A program made the position numbers and the translations under genes. A stretch of 64,000 bases of DNA. It comes from Trichoplusia ni. Lineage: Eukaryota > Arthropoda > Insecta > Lepidoptera > Noctuidae. The stretch covers positions 74,501 through 138,500 of the forward strand of contig NW_020800330.1 of assembly GCF_003590095.1 (NCBI RefSeq), read 5' to 3'. Shown here piece after piece: positions 49,180 through 62,532 of this stretch. The notes under the pieces were generated by a model. It saw only the letters and a list, made by a program, of their open reading frames with translations, ran no database searches and was not told the DNA's origin. The stretch's first letter is position 1, and every line of letters begins with the position of its first letter.

Positions 49180-52100
49180 CAAAATGAACGTATCGAAATC
49201 ATTACAGGTTTTTAATAACGCCAACGAAGTTTTAAAGAATGAAACATATTGAATCGTTTTGGCACGTTTTTTTAGGACAGCCGTACGAATTTAAATGTCA
49301 AGGTTACTATCATTTTAAAGTTCAGAGATTTCTCAAGATACAAAATTATGTAGAATTACGTGTTTGGCCTTTAGAGGACGACTCGGTATTAAGTCAACGT
49401 CGGCAGATGGAACACATGAACCTGTCATCGCGTAGATACCGTCACGTTGGAATACATCATAGACTTTTCATCACAAGACCAATTTTAAAATTAACAGCTA
49501 TGTAATCACACGGTTGTCATGGTTACAAGTGTTACCACTGTCTGATACTTCGAATAACTAATGAAAATGTTAACAGCAAATAAATGGTGGACCAGCATAC
49601 AATTACATTAAATTCTAATCATGTAGCTGATCTATCAATGGCGCATTGTGGCGCCCGCGCAGTCGAGCGTGAAAATGTAAACCGATCGGAATTGGAATGC
49701 AACGATAAGTGAATAGGGCCTAATTAAACAAGGGCCGAGGATAGATAATGCCCGCCGCTGCACTGTAGGGTCTGTAGGTCACGGAGGCCCGAACGCGATG
49801 CCATCGCGCTATTGTCCAACAGATGTTCGCTCACACATTTGATGCAGATGCTCGCGAACTGTGACAGATTTGTACATTGATACTGATGGGCCACTACACT
49901 GCACCTGCCTTTTAATTTATGTATAACGTCACGTGCTCATCACGGGCTTTGCATACGCCAATGATTGATTACTTTTAGGAGACTGCCATTTGCCAAGCAT
50001 TCTTTATTGGGAGTCAAGCCTCATAATAACATTGTGTTTTACGTTATGGTTATCTGACCTTAAAAAGATGTCCGAAATGTTTATTAAATAAAATAAACAC
50101 AACCAATAACGCAGTCAGGAATTCTTGTAAAACTAAATTTGGATATACAGAGTCCTAAAAAGGTAAAACACAAAAAGTTCAAGTACCCTATAAAAATAAC
50201 GCGTTTAAAATATATTCATGATGCACGCTTTTGTTGTGACGTCATTGTTACATGGGGGAGGTGAAAACACATCTGGCGTATATCAAAAAGCTATTTTAAA
50301 AGTGATAAGCATGATAACATCCAGCCGCTAATGCACCGCCCTCCGCGTTAAATTACAATCACATTAAACTCATTATACCGTGATTACAATTGTACACAAA
50401 TTGGGGGGGATTATTGTGTGAAACGATCATTATTAAATCCTTAACATTTTATTTGTGCGGTCTTCAGGGCACGTGTACAACCGCATTGTCGTACAAATAA
50501 AAGAATGTTGATTGCATTTGGTTGCGAAAATGACGCGATAACTTTCAAAAGAAAGACTTTTATGGTCAGATAAGGAAAGAGAAGCCATTCACTGTCTTTG
50601 AGGTAGATGGTGGATGTTAAGTGGTCAGTGACGTCATCAGTAATTTCTACCGCGCCTGACTGACCGAGACAAATGGGCGTAAATAAGGAAAGCCCGCACA
50701 TCACGATTACACTAAATTAAATTTAAAAAAACTACGCATTAATTCGTTTTTAAACAACTCTAATAGCATTACTCGTTTTCGAGCGTTTCCGAGTGTTTAT
50801 GTAATTAGCTCCAAATGTTCGAAATGGGCTGTTTAATTTGGTGAAAACATTATGACGCCATTAATTTATTAGGGGATGTTATTTTATTTTTGGTTATTTT
50901 TAATTACTATGCTTATTATACCATTTTTGTACATTTTAATGTTAATTAAGATCACTGAAGCCCAACCGTTTATTGAAAATATCATTTTTGTTAACTCTAT
51001 GTATAGGTACGTAAATATTGTATTGCATCAACAAGTGTATAGTTTAAACAACTCGTAACAGTTCAAGCAAATATTTTGGTTTAAAAAAAAACTAGGTATA
51101 AGACCCACGAGAATAGCCAAAATAAACTATAAACATCTGTTACCTAATTTAATTACAACATATTCTAGAACACGACGACACAGTGACTCAAATCTCACAT
51201 TTGCTTCAACTTCCGAATTCTATAACCTAACCCCGCACGTGTTAGAGACAGCTGTTGCCATAAAAAGCAACAAAGTAAACTGCATTGTGTTGAATAATCT
51301 GAGTATTATTCGCACTTTATAGTCTGTCGGTATACGAACACACATGGTATCCCCGTATGGACGCAGTTGTCCCTTAAAGCCCTACACGTCGATCCCAATA
51401 TGTTAAAGAGACTACACGTGTTCCGAATTATGCCCTTGTAAAGTAATTGTCGTGTGAATCTTGGATCAACAATGACTGAGAACAGTAATTTTATTTTGTT
51501 TATTCAATTTAGTTCATTATGTTGGGTTTTGTCAGATTCATTTTAGTAGACTTATGGATTTGTTAACTTCAAAAGCCATGATGTTGACTTATAGCAGTTG
51601 TTAAAATATTTATGATATAAAACAATTTAATGGTTCATATGACAAAATGTTAAAAGGGTCAAACCATTACAAACTTCTATTTTGTATGGAGTTGAAAAAT
51701 ATCTATTTGTCACGCAAGCAATTTTATCAAAATGCGCAATCCCATTTCCTATTCCATACCGTCTATTGTATATCTCTATTTTACGGGGGTCGAATTATAT
51801 CTATGAATTACCCCAAATGGGTACGTATTGTATCTTTGAATGAAGCTGACATGTGTTGGAGTGATCTTTTTATACCAGTTAAAAAACTGTTACAACTCAT
51901 CCTACAGCTTTCTACCCATCTGTCATGTTTTATTATAATTGGTAGATACTTCAATAACTCATTTCAATTACAATCTAATAATTAAAATAATCATGTTCAA
52001 CGATATATTGAGTGTGGAACAAAGATGCTGTATCTAATTACGAGAGTCATTCATCAGAACAGTCCACAAAGCTATGGCTATTTCGGTTCACCATAAAAGG

Positions 52101-55100
52101 CGGTCTAGACGCCTGCTACATTGTTCTCACATAATGTTGCATCATGTATGACTTTAAAAGAAGGCCTTGAACTTTACTATTGTATAGACGTTCTTTTGAA
52201 GCCGTTGAAAAGGAGGCGCTAAACAGGTTCTAATTTACAATCCAAGTATCACTGATGTTAAAAACTTAAATTAGAACAGGAAAAAATGCCAAACAATTTC
52301 CAACATGTCTAGCTCTGAAAAGTTTCCAAATAACGGTAGATGACGTCACGACACCGAGCTGTTAAACGTGATGTACTTATTTACCGAAGAAACGGGGCAG
52401 AAACTTTCCTCATCATAACTTGAATTCAATATAGTGAATCCCGAATGCCTCTGGCTCTGAATTTCTCTCAGCCGCGTGTGGTTCGACCCTCGGATCTTAA
52501 AAGAACCGCGTCTATTTTCTGGATGGTTACTCCTGTCATTTAAATTAGAAAGCATTTTACATTATTAATGGAGCAGTCAAAATAATTTGGTGATTACAAA
52601 TTTGGAAAATGTTTTATATTGCATACAAGTATAGATCAGACATGGCTAGGAGAGATATATTAACAGAATTAAGAAATTTCGCTAGAGACACCAATAATTA
52701 CGTTTGCCCCGCGTTCCGTCGATTCGGTTTTACTGTGCCATTAAACGTGGCGAACAACGCGTAAAACGCATCACTTTGCAAGGAGAAAACAAATAAATTA
52801 ACTTAAATAGGTACTTGAAGTACAATTTATCTCAAGTTCTTAGCTTTAATAATTCACTGTTATGGCAGTGTTAGGAAACAAAAGCAAGGCGGAAGAGTTG
52901 TAAAGTCGGTTGATGTGATAATATAGTTTACGTATAGCAAAGCGTTGCGTCTAAGGGCAGGCGAAAGCTAAGTTCATGTTATTCACTCAAAGCACGAGTC
53001 GCGAGTTACCGAGCACTTTGTCTTCATGTTAAAGTAACGCAGACTAATGTCTCCCGCCGTCATCCGTTGTGACGTTCGTGAGCTTACGAGTTACAGGTTA
53101 CATTTACGGTTACATCACATTTGACGGAAGACAAACAAACCGTCTTATATAATAATAAAGCTGCAGGCTATTTTATAACACGAAGCGTAAATCTAGACGC
53201 TATTGTTTAGCTCCTTAATAGCCTTTATTTTATAGTTCCTGCTACGAGAAATGTTTAAGCAATCGTATTAGGCTTCCTCTTTATGGAAAACTATGGTTAT
53301 CCATTTACGATTGTTAAATAATTAATTAAAAATGATTCATTACATTTTTAGAATAGACAAGTGTTTGTCTATGAACATCGTGAACCAATAACGACATAGC
53401 TCGTTTAGGTAGCACATAATCAAATGAACAACCGTTTGAAGGTGTATCACATATCAGGCCTCCGTGGAAGAGACATTTTGGTCTATAAATAAAGAGTAAA
53501 AGTGTGCGTGAAAACAAAAGTTTTATGGCCGGTTAGATAGTACGTGACAGGATAATGTATTGCAATGTGAATGCGGCGTCTAGCCTTAAATGGTTAAGTG
53601 AACCATTGGGTTCAAGTTCGTTTGGACGATAGGATCGCGGTGGGTGTTTGTTTTGTTGTGACGTGAGAGCCGCGGGCGCCGGCCGCGTCTGTGCTTCTAC
53701 ACCGACTACAGCCACCATTATACCCGCTCGAATAGACTTACTGAACGCGATTACAATTTGTTTTCAAACACCTAATAACGCTTCAATGATTTTGCTTCCA
53801 ATGAACTTTGAGAAAAAAAAACATTCTAAAATTAACATTCGATATCGTCGCAGTATCCTTTTGACTGACTGTTTAGTGAAAAATATTGACAAACAAACGT
53901 ATAAATTAAAAAGTTTATGCAAGAGATGTGATTAATGTAAAAAAAAACAACTTTTACGGCTGAATCCCAAGGTCTCTTGAAATTTACGAGCATAAATGCT
54001 TCTTCGATATCGTATTTTAAGCTTTAATTCAGATAAAAAATAATTTAGAATTTATTCTAAATCTATCATGAACTCCTCTGAACATGATTCGGGTGCGTTT
54101 GGCGCGACTGCGTAAGAAGTTTCATGTTTTTCGTTTCATAGCAGCCATAAACAAACGTGATGAAGTGAGTCAGTTAACAATGAGGAAGATGGTCCCCGAG
54201 TTCCATTTATGAATACCACTAACATTAGATGTGGCTTTGATAAGCAGGCCTCACAGTCACGCGCGGTTTGTTTCCGACATTCAAAGTTACCTTAATGAAC
54301 AAGGTTATATCAACTCATCCCATCAACTAGATAACAATGATAGGCAAACAATGAGTTTCATATAAGGCACCAGTAACAATATATTCTGGTACGCAAGTTA
54401 CGAAACAATTAAAAGTATAAGCTTCATTGAAATTCAAATCACGTTCGGCCCTTCCAGATAAACTAATTCGAGTACAACGAGTCCTCAATAGCGCGGTGTA
54501 TCTGGTTTCTATATCGGATCGGTTCAAGAGGCAACGTGGTACAAAAATTCGTCAGAAAGTTGGAGTATGCGGTACCGGTTTGGGCAGTGTGGGCGAACGT
54601 ACTGTGTACCCTAGATAGAGCCCGTAGACGACGCCCTAAAGTATTTTTGTCTTATCGAAGATGATTTATGAAACGAGTTTGGTCTCTAGGACAAGGCTAC
54701 GGATATTTATATTGTAGATGGATTTTAATTGCAGCTTCCAGTTTTAAATTATGGTTACAAGGTTTTTTAATAAACGGTTCTGCAGTTTTATGTTACGTGT
54801 TTTACTACAGATGTGTGTTTATGAGATTGTATTGTTTGTCTTTCAAAAACTGATAAAATAATGGCCAAGCTATAAACCTTTATATTTGTTACTATGTTCG
54901 AGTATACTGTGTAAGTTGTGTACTCCACTCCCTAGTAATTATGACAGTAATGCTCGAACAGACCAGTTTTAGAAAACATTTAGAATGGCTTGGTGTGAAC
55001 GGAGCCCTGTGCACCATAATTAAACAATTCCACAACTCTCGGGCGCGCACTTTGTCGGTAACGCTCTCATTAGAAAGTAAAGACGTATTAATTGTTTACA

Positions 55101-58100
55101 GTTTTTACTCCAAAAATAAAAGGTAAGTGAGACTTAATGAAGGGCGTGAAAGTGTGCTTTCCTTCAGTTCGCACCTTCCACGTGTCCTGGCTTTGATTAC
55201 CTTAAGGAGCGTGTTTCAGTTATTTTTGTACAAATTAGGGTGTTTGCTACACAGACACCAACGCAATTTGTACTCTTACCAAGATATTACAATTTTCATT
55301 ACGTTGACGAGACCAAAATAAAGCTCTTGGTTTCTATGTATAACAATGTTTACAGGGGATTAGACAAATTGAATGTTTAGAGGTGAATAATGACAGATTT
55401 AATTTTTTGTTTCGGATGTTTTTGTTATTTACGTGTTTCCTCAGAACTGTTTTCTTTTGTTTAGATATGTCAGGTATGGTAGGGAACTTGTTTTAGTCGC
55501 ACTTTGTTTCACATTTAAAATAATAAATGAATAAAGAAGAAGTGTTTTATTCTATATCAAGTCAGATTCTATAGGTATGCGTAGGAAGCAATAAGACTTA
55601 AGCAACCAAGCCTATTGGAAAGTTAGTGTGTATTAACGAAGACTCAATAAAAGGGTTCATTAAAGAGGCAGTACATGCGTAGGAGTAAGGGCCGTCACCA
55701 TGCGTCTGACCTCACGGAGTTCATCCCACGCACATAACTGCGCAAACGCCACATACTACTAAAAATATCTATGTAATTTGATACCTGCTAACGTTTTTAT
55801 TCATTGGAGCTCTGTTATAATGATCATCGACATACACATTATGTTTGCATCATATTGCTTGTGATTACTTATGTTCCTGCGTTCGATGACCATGTATCTT
55901 GCCATATTAATATTATTTAACTCAGAGAAATTCTTAATTTCAAATTTTACGTACTCGATACATCGGTTTACTCAGAATAATTGTTATTTTAAGATGTTCT
56001 TAAACATCTATTTACTAGAAAACGTACCTTAAAGTGATCGACATTATTATGTGTATAAGATACAAGAACTGACACAAGCTTAAACTACGTTACAATAGGA
56101 TGTACTTTAGTTAGCAATATAAAAGTAATGGAGGACTTAAATGACGAGCTGAAAACTTGCACGGCGAGATCTGAAATGCGACGACTACCGTCTTTTAGTG
56201 CAGCTTAATGATATAAAAGCATTTTAAATCCTCAAGGCGAAACGGGTTGTAAAATAATAATAAAGGTAGAAAACATCAATTACAGGTTGAAAGTGTCGAA
56301 ACTGACTAACGAAGTAAGAGTAAGAACTTCATTTAATGACCAACTTCTGATGACACTGATGTTCAACTTACTTTTAATTTTATGTATTGTAGGAATGAGG
56401 ATTGTTTTGGATTTTGTTAATGAATTCATATTCTCCATAGAAATGGTACTACAGACGAATTTAAGCTGTACAGAATAAAAAGGAATCATATCCGAGTTTG
56501 GTTATATTTTGGCATATACGCAGGTAAATTGAAAGTAGGTTACCTACTGAAATTAATAACTACTTAAACTGATTTCGGAAAAAAATGTTAAACATATTAG
56601 GTAATAAACAACTTCTTTATAAAGACCGTATCTTATCGCGAATCGTACAAGACTTGTGTAAAGGCATTGATAAGATACATTAATCTTTCACCTACATTTT
56701 CGTTGAACATACACTCTTGCCCTGAATGAATTGTACATATTTACATGAATTTTACTAATGACCGTTTCAATAGAACGTAAAAAAATTGCCAGAAATGCTA
56801 GAGTAGTCATACTAGTCATTTATCACGATTTATCCATAAACAATCGATTCAACGAATGTTACGAGTTACCTACATACAAACTAATAAGGTATCAGAATAT
56901 TACATCATCGGAGCTAGTCTGCGCAACTGGTCTCCTTTTAAGGAAAAAGTCAACCACAAAAGCGCAGTCAGGCCTTGCATGTAGATCAGTGTGCGGGAGC
57001 CCGTAGCCCCGTCTCTGCACCCAACTCATCACAATAAAGTCTGCATATGTAGGCTCAATTTGTCCATCCAACGATCGGGAGGTTATTGAACTTGACCATC
57101 ATTCTTGCCGACTCCATTTCCATTGATTTATTATTCACGTATTGCATTCGAGGCCAAGATGGTATAAAACTTTTAAATACGAATTGAAACGCACTCAAAC
57201 ATGTATAAAGTAAGAAGTAGACTTATCAAATTATTATACGACAGTTAAACTGGTCATTTTTTATCGATCTATTGTTTGTAGTTAATGAAGAATGACGATC
57301 ACTTGATCGAAGTGGCCAAGCTTTTTTCTAAAGCTAAAAACGAGTTCCGTTCCTGCATGGAATACATAAGAGTATGTCCATATGATTAAACTGTCAAGAG
57401 GATACATCCTTTAGAAACATTCCTAAAGATCCAGCAAAAAGTCTTCATCACAGTAAATATAATAAATAATATCATCATAAGCGTATGCACAAAGCTATGT
57501 CATTCGTTCCCAAAGATTATGCAAATGTGGTCAGTAAATCTGCTGTCAATTTTCATGTTACATGTCATGTTACTATGATTTGTCGCCGTATAATACGGCT
57601 AAATCAAAATATTATCAATGGGTATACTGGTAACGAATGTATCAGACTAAATTCTTATTTTGGTCACATAGGAACAAAATGCAAATGTAAATGATGTATA
57701 TGGTTAGTTATACATATGTGTGTAGGTATTTTTCTTGTACGAGTCGTTTAACTCGTGTTCTGTAATGAAGGCCAAGTGTCAAGTGTCGGTCCCCACAGAT
57801 GCATTATGTGGAACGCTGACTGTTTGCTTTCACTAGCTGAATACATGCAGTGTGCGCCGTAACCTTACACCGGCCACCTAAGCGGGTGCCCAGATACACT
57901 GGCGGATTAGCGTGATATGTAGAACATGGTACTGCTTATTATATCTACAATCAACTCACTCTCGTTACTCACTTTGGATGGACGTCTATAGTTCTCAATC
58001 TTGAGTCTTCAGAATGTTTAGTTTACCCTGTTAGTAGGAACTTTTTTTAGACGCGATAGAACACTAAGATACTTTATAGAACGTAACAAACACATCTTTA

Positions 58101-58250
58101 GTACCGTAACGATATGAATTTATGAAATAACTTCAACAATATATCTGAAATTGAGATCCAACCCTAGGTCTATAACATACAGCAGTCAAATACCAGTAAT
58201 CATGCATAATAGCTTCAGAAGTTCAAGATAGTGTAACTCGGAAGACGGAG
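49180..58250. other. AT-rich stretch, no gene supported
   Basis: About 9 kb. GC-richer spots occur near 49640-49810 and 53665-53700 (GAGCCGCGGGCGCCGGCCGCG). A plus-strand AAAAG|GTAAGTGAG near 55121 resembles a donor but has no convincing exon. Confidence 0.4.
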
Positions 58251-58259
58251 CACCCCGTG

Positions 58260-58270
58260 TGGCAAAGTGG
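58260..58270 (+). other. tRNA-type A-box-like motif, possible SINE head
   Basis: TGGCAAAGTGG followed by TTGAGG fits the polymerase III A-box pattern (TRGCNNAGYGG) and resembles the tRNA-Ser/Leu-like start of some SINEs. No matching B box is visible in the next 60 bases, so it is not a tRNA gene. Confidence 0.25.
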
Positions 58271-59804
58271 TTGAGGTAAGGGCCGGTCTGCCCACACCCT
58301 CGCCCACCTCCCATTGTACAATAGCGATCACGACTTATTTACATCACAATGACAGCTTGCTTTAACGCCATCTCATCTATGGAGAATGTGCCTTCTATGT
58401 TTACTATGGATACACATTTTGAAGGAAATTTCAATTATCGTCGTCAGCGTTGAAGTGTTACATTCATTTTTATATCATTCACTTTCGTACCCATATTATC
58501 TTTAGCTTGCGGGTTAAGATCATATCATAGTTATTTCTGACAAAATTATTGGCTTTTGTTATACCATCCTATATGAATACACAATTACTTTAATGTATGA
58601 TTCCTACACAATAACGAACAATACACAAACAAGAAAGGCTTTGGTTTGATTTAATGTCTATAATAGTTCTTTCGAAACACACAACCAACAGGAAAAACTC
58701 GCACATTATACACAGCAATAACTTACTTTTATTACATTTCGGAGATAATCGTGAAATCACCACAATTATGTTTGTGTTAAAGTCACCAGTACCAGTAGCT
58801 AATACAATTACGAAATGTGTGTTCAGCAAAAAACCAAATGGAATGCTACAATGATTCAACACAAATGAAATCCGATACGATACTCGATTGTTTGTTCCCG
58901 CAATAAATGTACCCACAATTTGTATACCGATATATAATTTGATATTAATCGCAATATTACGAAGCATAAAGTTAGCAGCAAAAGTTGCGACGAGTCATTT
59001 TGTAGCGAACAAAATGACTGGCCGCGGCTGTTACTAAGTCGACGGTAAAAACCATCCTCTTTTAAACATCATTAATCTGCAACTTTATTTTATCTCTATT
59101 ATTTTCGAGGTGCTATTAAAGTATAATCTATCTCACAGTCCAAATAATATTTCCGAGTCATTGTACTCCCAAGTTTGCGCTCGGAAACATTGTAAACAAA
59201 AACTGGGCTCGAATCGATGCTTTACATTAAGAACGAGATAAGGGGACAGGCTGTAAGAGGAAAACATTATTTAACGTTCTGGAAAACACTACAGAGATAC
59301 CGACTGAAATAAGTTACATACCAACCAGAGGTAGTGGTTTATAATGTTTCGATCCTTTAAAATGAATGTTTAAAGCAGGTGCGAATTCACTAAGTGAAAC
59401 AGATGAACGTTGTATGAGTCATCAATTTTGTCTCAAAGCACGAATAACAAAGGTTCATTCAAGTTTTATAATGTTATTACAAAATGGTTTTTATTTGGCA
59501 AAATATGCTAAAATGTCAATTTTAATAAGCACATTAGCATGGTATTTATTAAGAGACGTTTTGTGTAATCTTTGAACAAAGCTGAAATGATTTTTGTATC
59601 TCAATCGTTTATAATCGACTCATCAGTGCCTAAGTACTCAGAAGTGGGTCAAACCGAGACAGAGCATAAAAGATAATAATCGTCGTACAAACAGTCGCAG
59701 CCGGTGGCTAGGTGTCAAAGTATCGAATGTCTGTGTCGTAATGCGATCGGTCACCAATCGATATCGCTTATCTCACATGTTGCTTGACTTACGATAAATA
59801 GCGG

Positions 59805-59838
59805 ATGCATCGCGATGCATTGGCGCGTTCTATAAATA
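59805..59838 (+). promoter_or_regulatory. Perfect 16-bp palindrome followed by a TATA box
   Basis: ATGCATCGCGATGCAT (59805-59820) is a perfect palindrome. Ten bases later comes TATAAATA (59831-59838), a canonical insect TATA box. No clear initiator appears at the expected +30 distance, and no ORF of note follows within 150 bases, so promoter function is only possible. Confidence 0.25.
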
Positions 59839-60339
59839 TTTAACTGAAAGTGATATTACGTAATCTTAACTTCGGAATAAACTGTGCGTGTACAAACATT
59901 TGACTTTTACAAACGCAGCTGTTAAAAGCGAGTGTAAACCTAGGTACATAATTGCACAAACAAGACCGACATCGGCATCTGCTCTTGTAAAATGATTAAT
60001 GGACTCAATTAGAAAATTAACAATAATGATTAAGAGGGTGAAGAAGTATAATATCCATCTAAAGTGTATTCAATATCATCATACATATACTAAGTTTGTT
60101 GTTCACCAATTTCGAACGAATCAAAGCCATTTTTTGGAAACCGTTACTTCAGTTGTCCATCATCATCTAAGTTTTTTTTAAACTGCCATAACATAACACA
60201 ATAAACAAGAAGCGCCCGTACCAGCATATTTAAGTGCCAGGTGCATACGGTGAGACCGACAGCATCTTAACCCTTAGAACACCAGGCATAATTAGCAGCG
60301 GAAACAACTAGTTATTATGTAGACGTGTGCTATAGTTTA

Positions 60340-60545
60340 GGTCCACGTGTTGGGGACACACGACACACGTCGCTCTCGGTTCAGTGGGCAACGTTCCCGC
60401 AGGTGGGCGACTAACGGTCGCTACACAATGCAACCGGTTGCAAGCGACAAAGTGCGCGCCGAGGCAGCCGCGCGCCGGCCGCGCTGCCGTTGCCGCCATG
60501 CCGTGGACATTTGCGCGCCAACACAACCTGCCTTTAACGGTCAAT
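60340..60545. other. GC-rich island, candidate promoter or enhancer
   Basis: About 200 bases with CGCGCCGAGGC, GCGCGCCGGCCGCGC and GCCGTTGCCGCC. Several frames on both strands stay open because stops are scarce in GC-rich DNA. A minus-strand ATG (GGCATGGCGGC, ATG at 60500-60498) begins an Ala/Arg-rich frame, but no donor in the phase required by gukh exon A was found. Confidence 0.3.
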
Positions 60546-61144
60546 GATGTAACTTTTGAAGGGTTGCTCCAATAAAACGATATCAACTGAATTGCTAAAG
60601 AGGTTGCCCTGATTAGTATTCATGGAATATCGCGATTGTATCGATATTATGTGGGTTTGCTTCGTTTTACGCCTCTTCCTCGAGGTGCGAAATGCGGATA
60701 CCTACATAAAGTGGATGCCATACTGCCATACAGGATACCATTCTTGGTTAACGATTTTATGAACCGTATGTATTGCGATTTTATGAATATGGTTACACAT
60801 TTCATAAATGTTTTATTTTCAGTCGCGAAGTCACTGCATCAAAAATATGAAGGCTTCCTGATGAATGTTTTCTCTTGTTGAATGAAACATAATTAAAACA
60901 GTCATGAGGAAGCCATGACCATGAATACGAAATGCATCAACGTGTTGCAAGCAAAAAATTTGAGTGTACCGTACAAAAAAAAGCAAGTTATTATTATCAC
61001 ATGAACGTGTGCATGCAACGACCATGATTAAAAAAATCGATTTAATACCTTGCCTGTCTCAAAATAATAAAACGCTCTTGCCAGTTCCAAACTCGTCACG
61101 TAAATCGACAATAGGGTGGCTCACCCTTCAGTAAGACCCGTTTT

Positions 61145-61244
61145 ATGGCTTTTAATAATTTGGTGTGTAAGCCAGCACTGATTGTTGCACTAGCAGCTGC
61201 CAGTTGTACATGGATTAACGGTATAAATAACTTTTTTCTCCAAG
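61145..61244 (+). CDS. Candidate first coding exon with signal-peptide-like N-terminus
   Basis: A plus-strand ATG opens a 100-nt unit (33 codons plus one base) that ends exactly at AAG|GTAAGTG, a strong donor. The peptide begins MAFNNLVCKPALIVALAAAS, with a hydrophobic core at residues 10-19 typical of a secretory signal. No downstream acceptor exon was identified, and it lies on the strand opposite to gukh. It could equally be chance. Confidence 0.2.
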
Positions 61245-61737
61245 GTAAGTGTGGATACGATAAGATTACGACGCTCGTGTATCTTATATTTACAAGCCAT
61301 ACGGTTTTCAAAAGAGGAGCGCCGAATAGAGATAACATTTGAAAGTACAATATAAAGTATCTGAAGTATTTTAAACATTTGTTTATTACTTTATACATAT
61401 TTCAATGGTAGATAAGTGAAAAGTCTCTTTATAAAAAAGGCATTACAAATCAATCAAATAGCAATTGATACAGAAGAATGTTCTTAGAAAAAAAGTTTGG
61501 TCGTTAGAACACTACATAAAGAGCAGTTTAATAGACAATTTAAACAGCTCATGTGTTCAATGTGTGAATTCATGGTACGTCGAATTGTGGTTGCATATAT
61601 CACAGCTTACGCAAACCATTCCTCGTATCCCATTGAAGCGGGCCTTTATGTATATGAGCTATGTAGCCATTTAAACTCAGCCGGTTGGTAATGAATGAAC
61701 GTGCTATGGAGTTTCATGTCCATAAACGGTCAATATG

Positions 61738-61855
61738 CGCGTCGCGTCGGCAACAAAATCTTCTGCCCAAGTGCCGAAACCAGTAACGCAACGTAGCGCG
61801 GTGACAGGGTTCGTTCACCGCGGCCGGCTAGCTCCCGGCCGCCGCGAAATAAATC
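61738..61855. other. GC-rich island with 8-bp GC hairpin
   Basis: GCGGCCGG (61820-61827) and CCGGCCGC (61835-61842) form a perfect stem around CTAGCTC. The flanking 100 bases are CpG-dense for this locus. Regulatory element or decayed repeat; no exon supported. Confidence 0.35.
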
Positions 61856-62503
61856 ATCTGTTACATGATCTACCAGACCCTGTGACGTAACAAATTAATG
61901 AGCCGTACCTATGGCAAACATCACAAATCAACCGCAATTTACACGCTACGTGCAAACTTATTATAATATTCGTCTGATTGCAGTCACCGCAGGCAAAACT
62001 GTAATTATCGCTCTAGATGCAATTACGAGACTACTTACGATGACTGTAATCACCTTCTTGATATACAGAGCACACGCGGTACCATTATAACTGATAACTT
62101 TGATAGTTCGTGTTGCGTTTACCTTTTGGTTAATACATCTTATTGATATAAACGACCGATATATAATGGCTGTTGCTATTTTACAATATGCAACGATGGC
62201 AAATAAAACAGCGAACACGCGAGTAGTTTGAAAAATGACAACGCTGAAAGAGTGTAAAGTATATTTCATCGTAGGTAATGGAATAGTTTCATGTCGGTGC
62301 ATCACAGCACGACTTCATAAACGGCCATTATCGCGCTCGTTCCTTATCTAAATAATACGCCGGCGATCAGTTATTTTCACCATTATTTTTACGCTGTCAC
62401 CCAACTGAAACAGTGCATTTATCTGTATGATTCACGTCAGGCAATTGTGCCGCAAAGTGAATGCAATTAGGTTGTATTTCAAACCGATTTATGTCAAGCA
62501 CAT

Positions 62504-62532
62504 GCGATCGCTTCATTTTGTAATAGGTTTCC
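62504..62532 (+). repeat. Dispersed repeat copy 2 (pairs with 41674-41702)
   Basis: Differs from the first copy at three positions in 29. Flanking similarity fades quickly on both sides. Confidence 0.5.

Noticed and set aside
52478..52491. GGTTCGACCCTC, resembling a tRNA B box
   Set aside because: No A box at the right distance and no cloverleaf can be drawn.
55098..55127. Plus-strand AAAAG|GTAAGTGAG
   Set aside because: Donor-like sequence only; the preceding tract is A-rich and there is no supporting exon.
58590..58967. 125-codon minus-strand frame
   Set aside because: Hydrophobic and Ile-rich in a way typical of AT-rich non-coding DNA; no recognisable motif.
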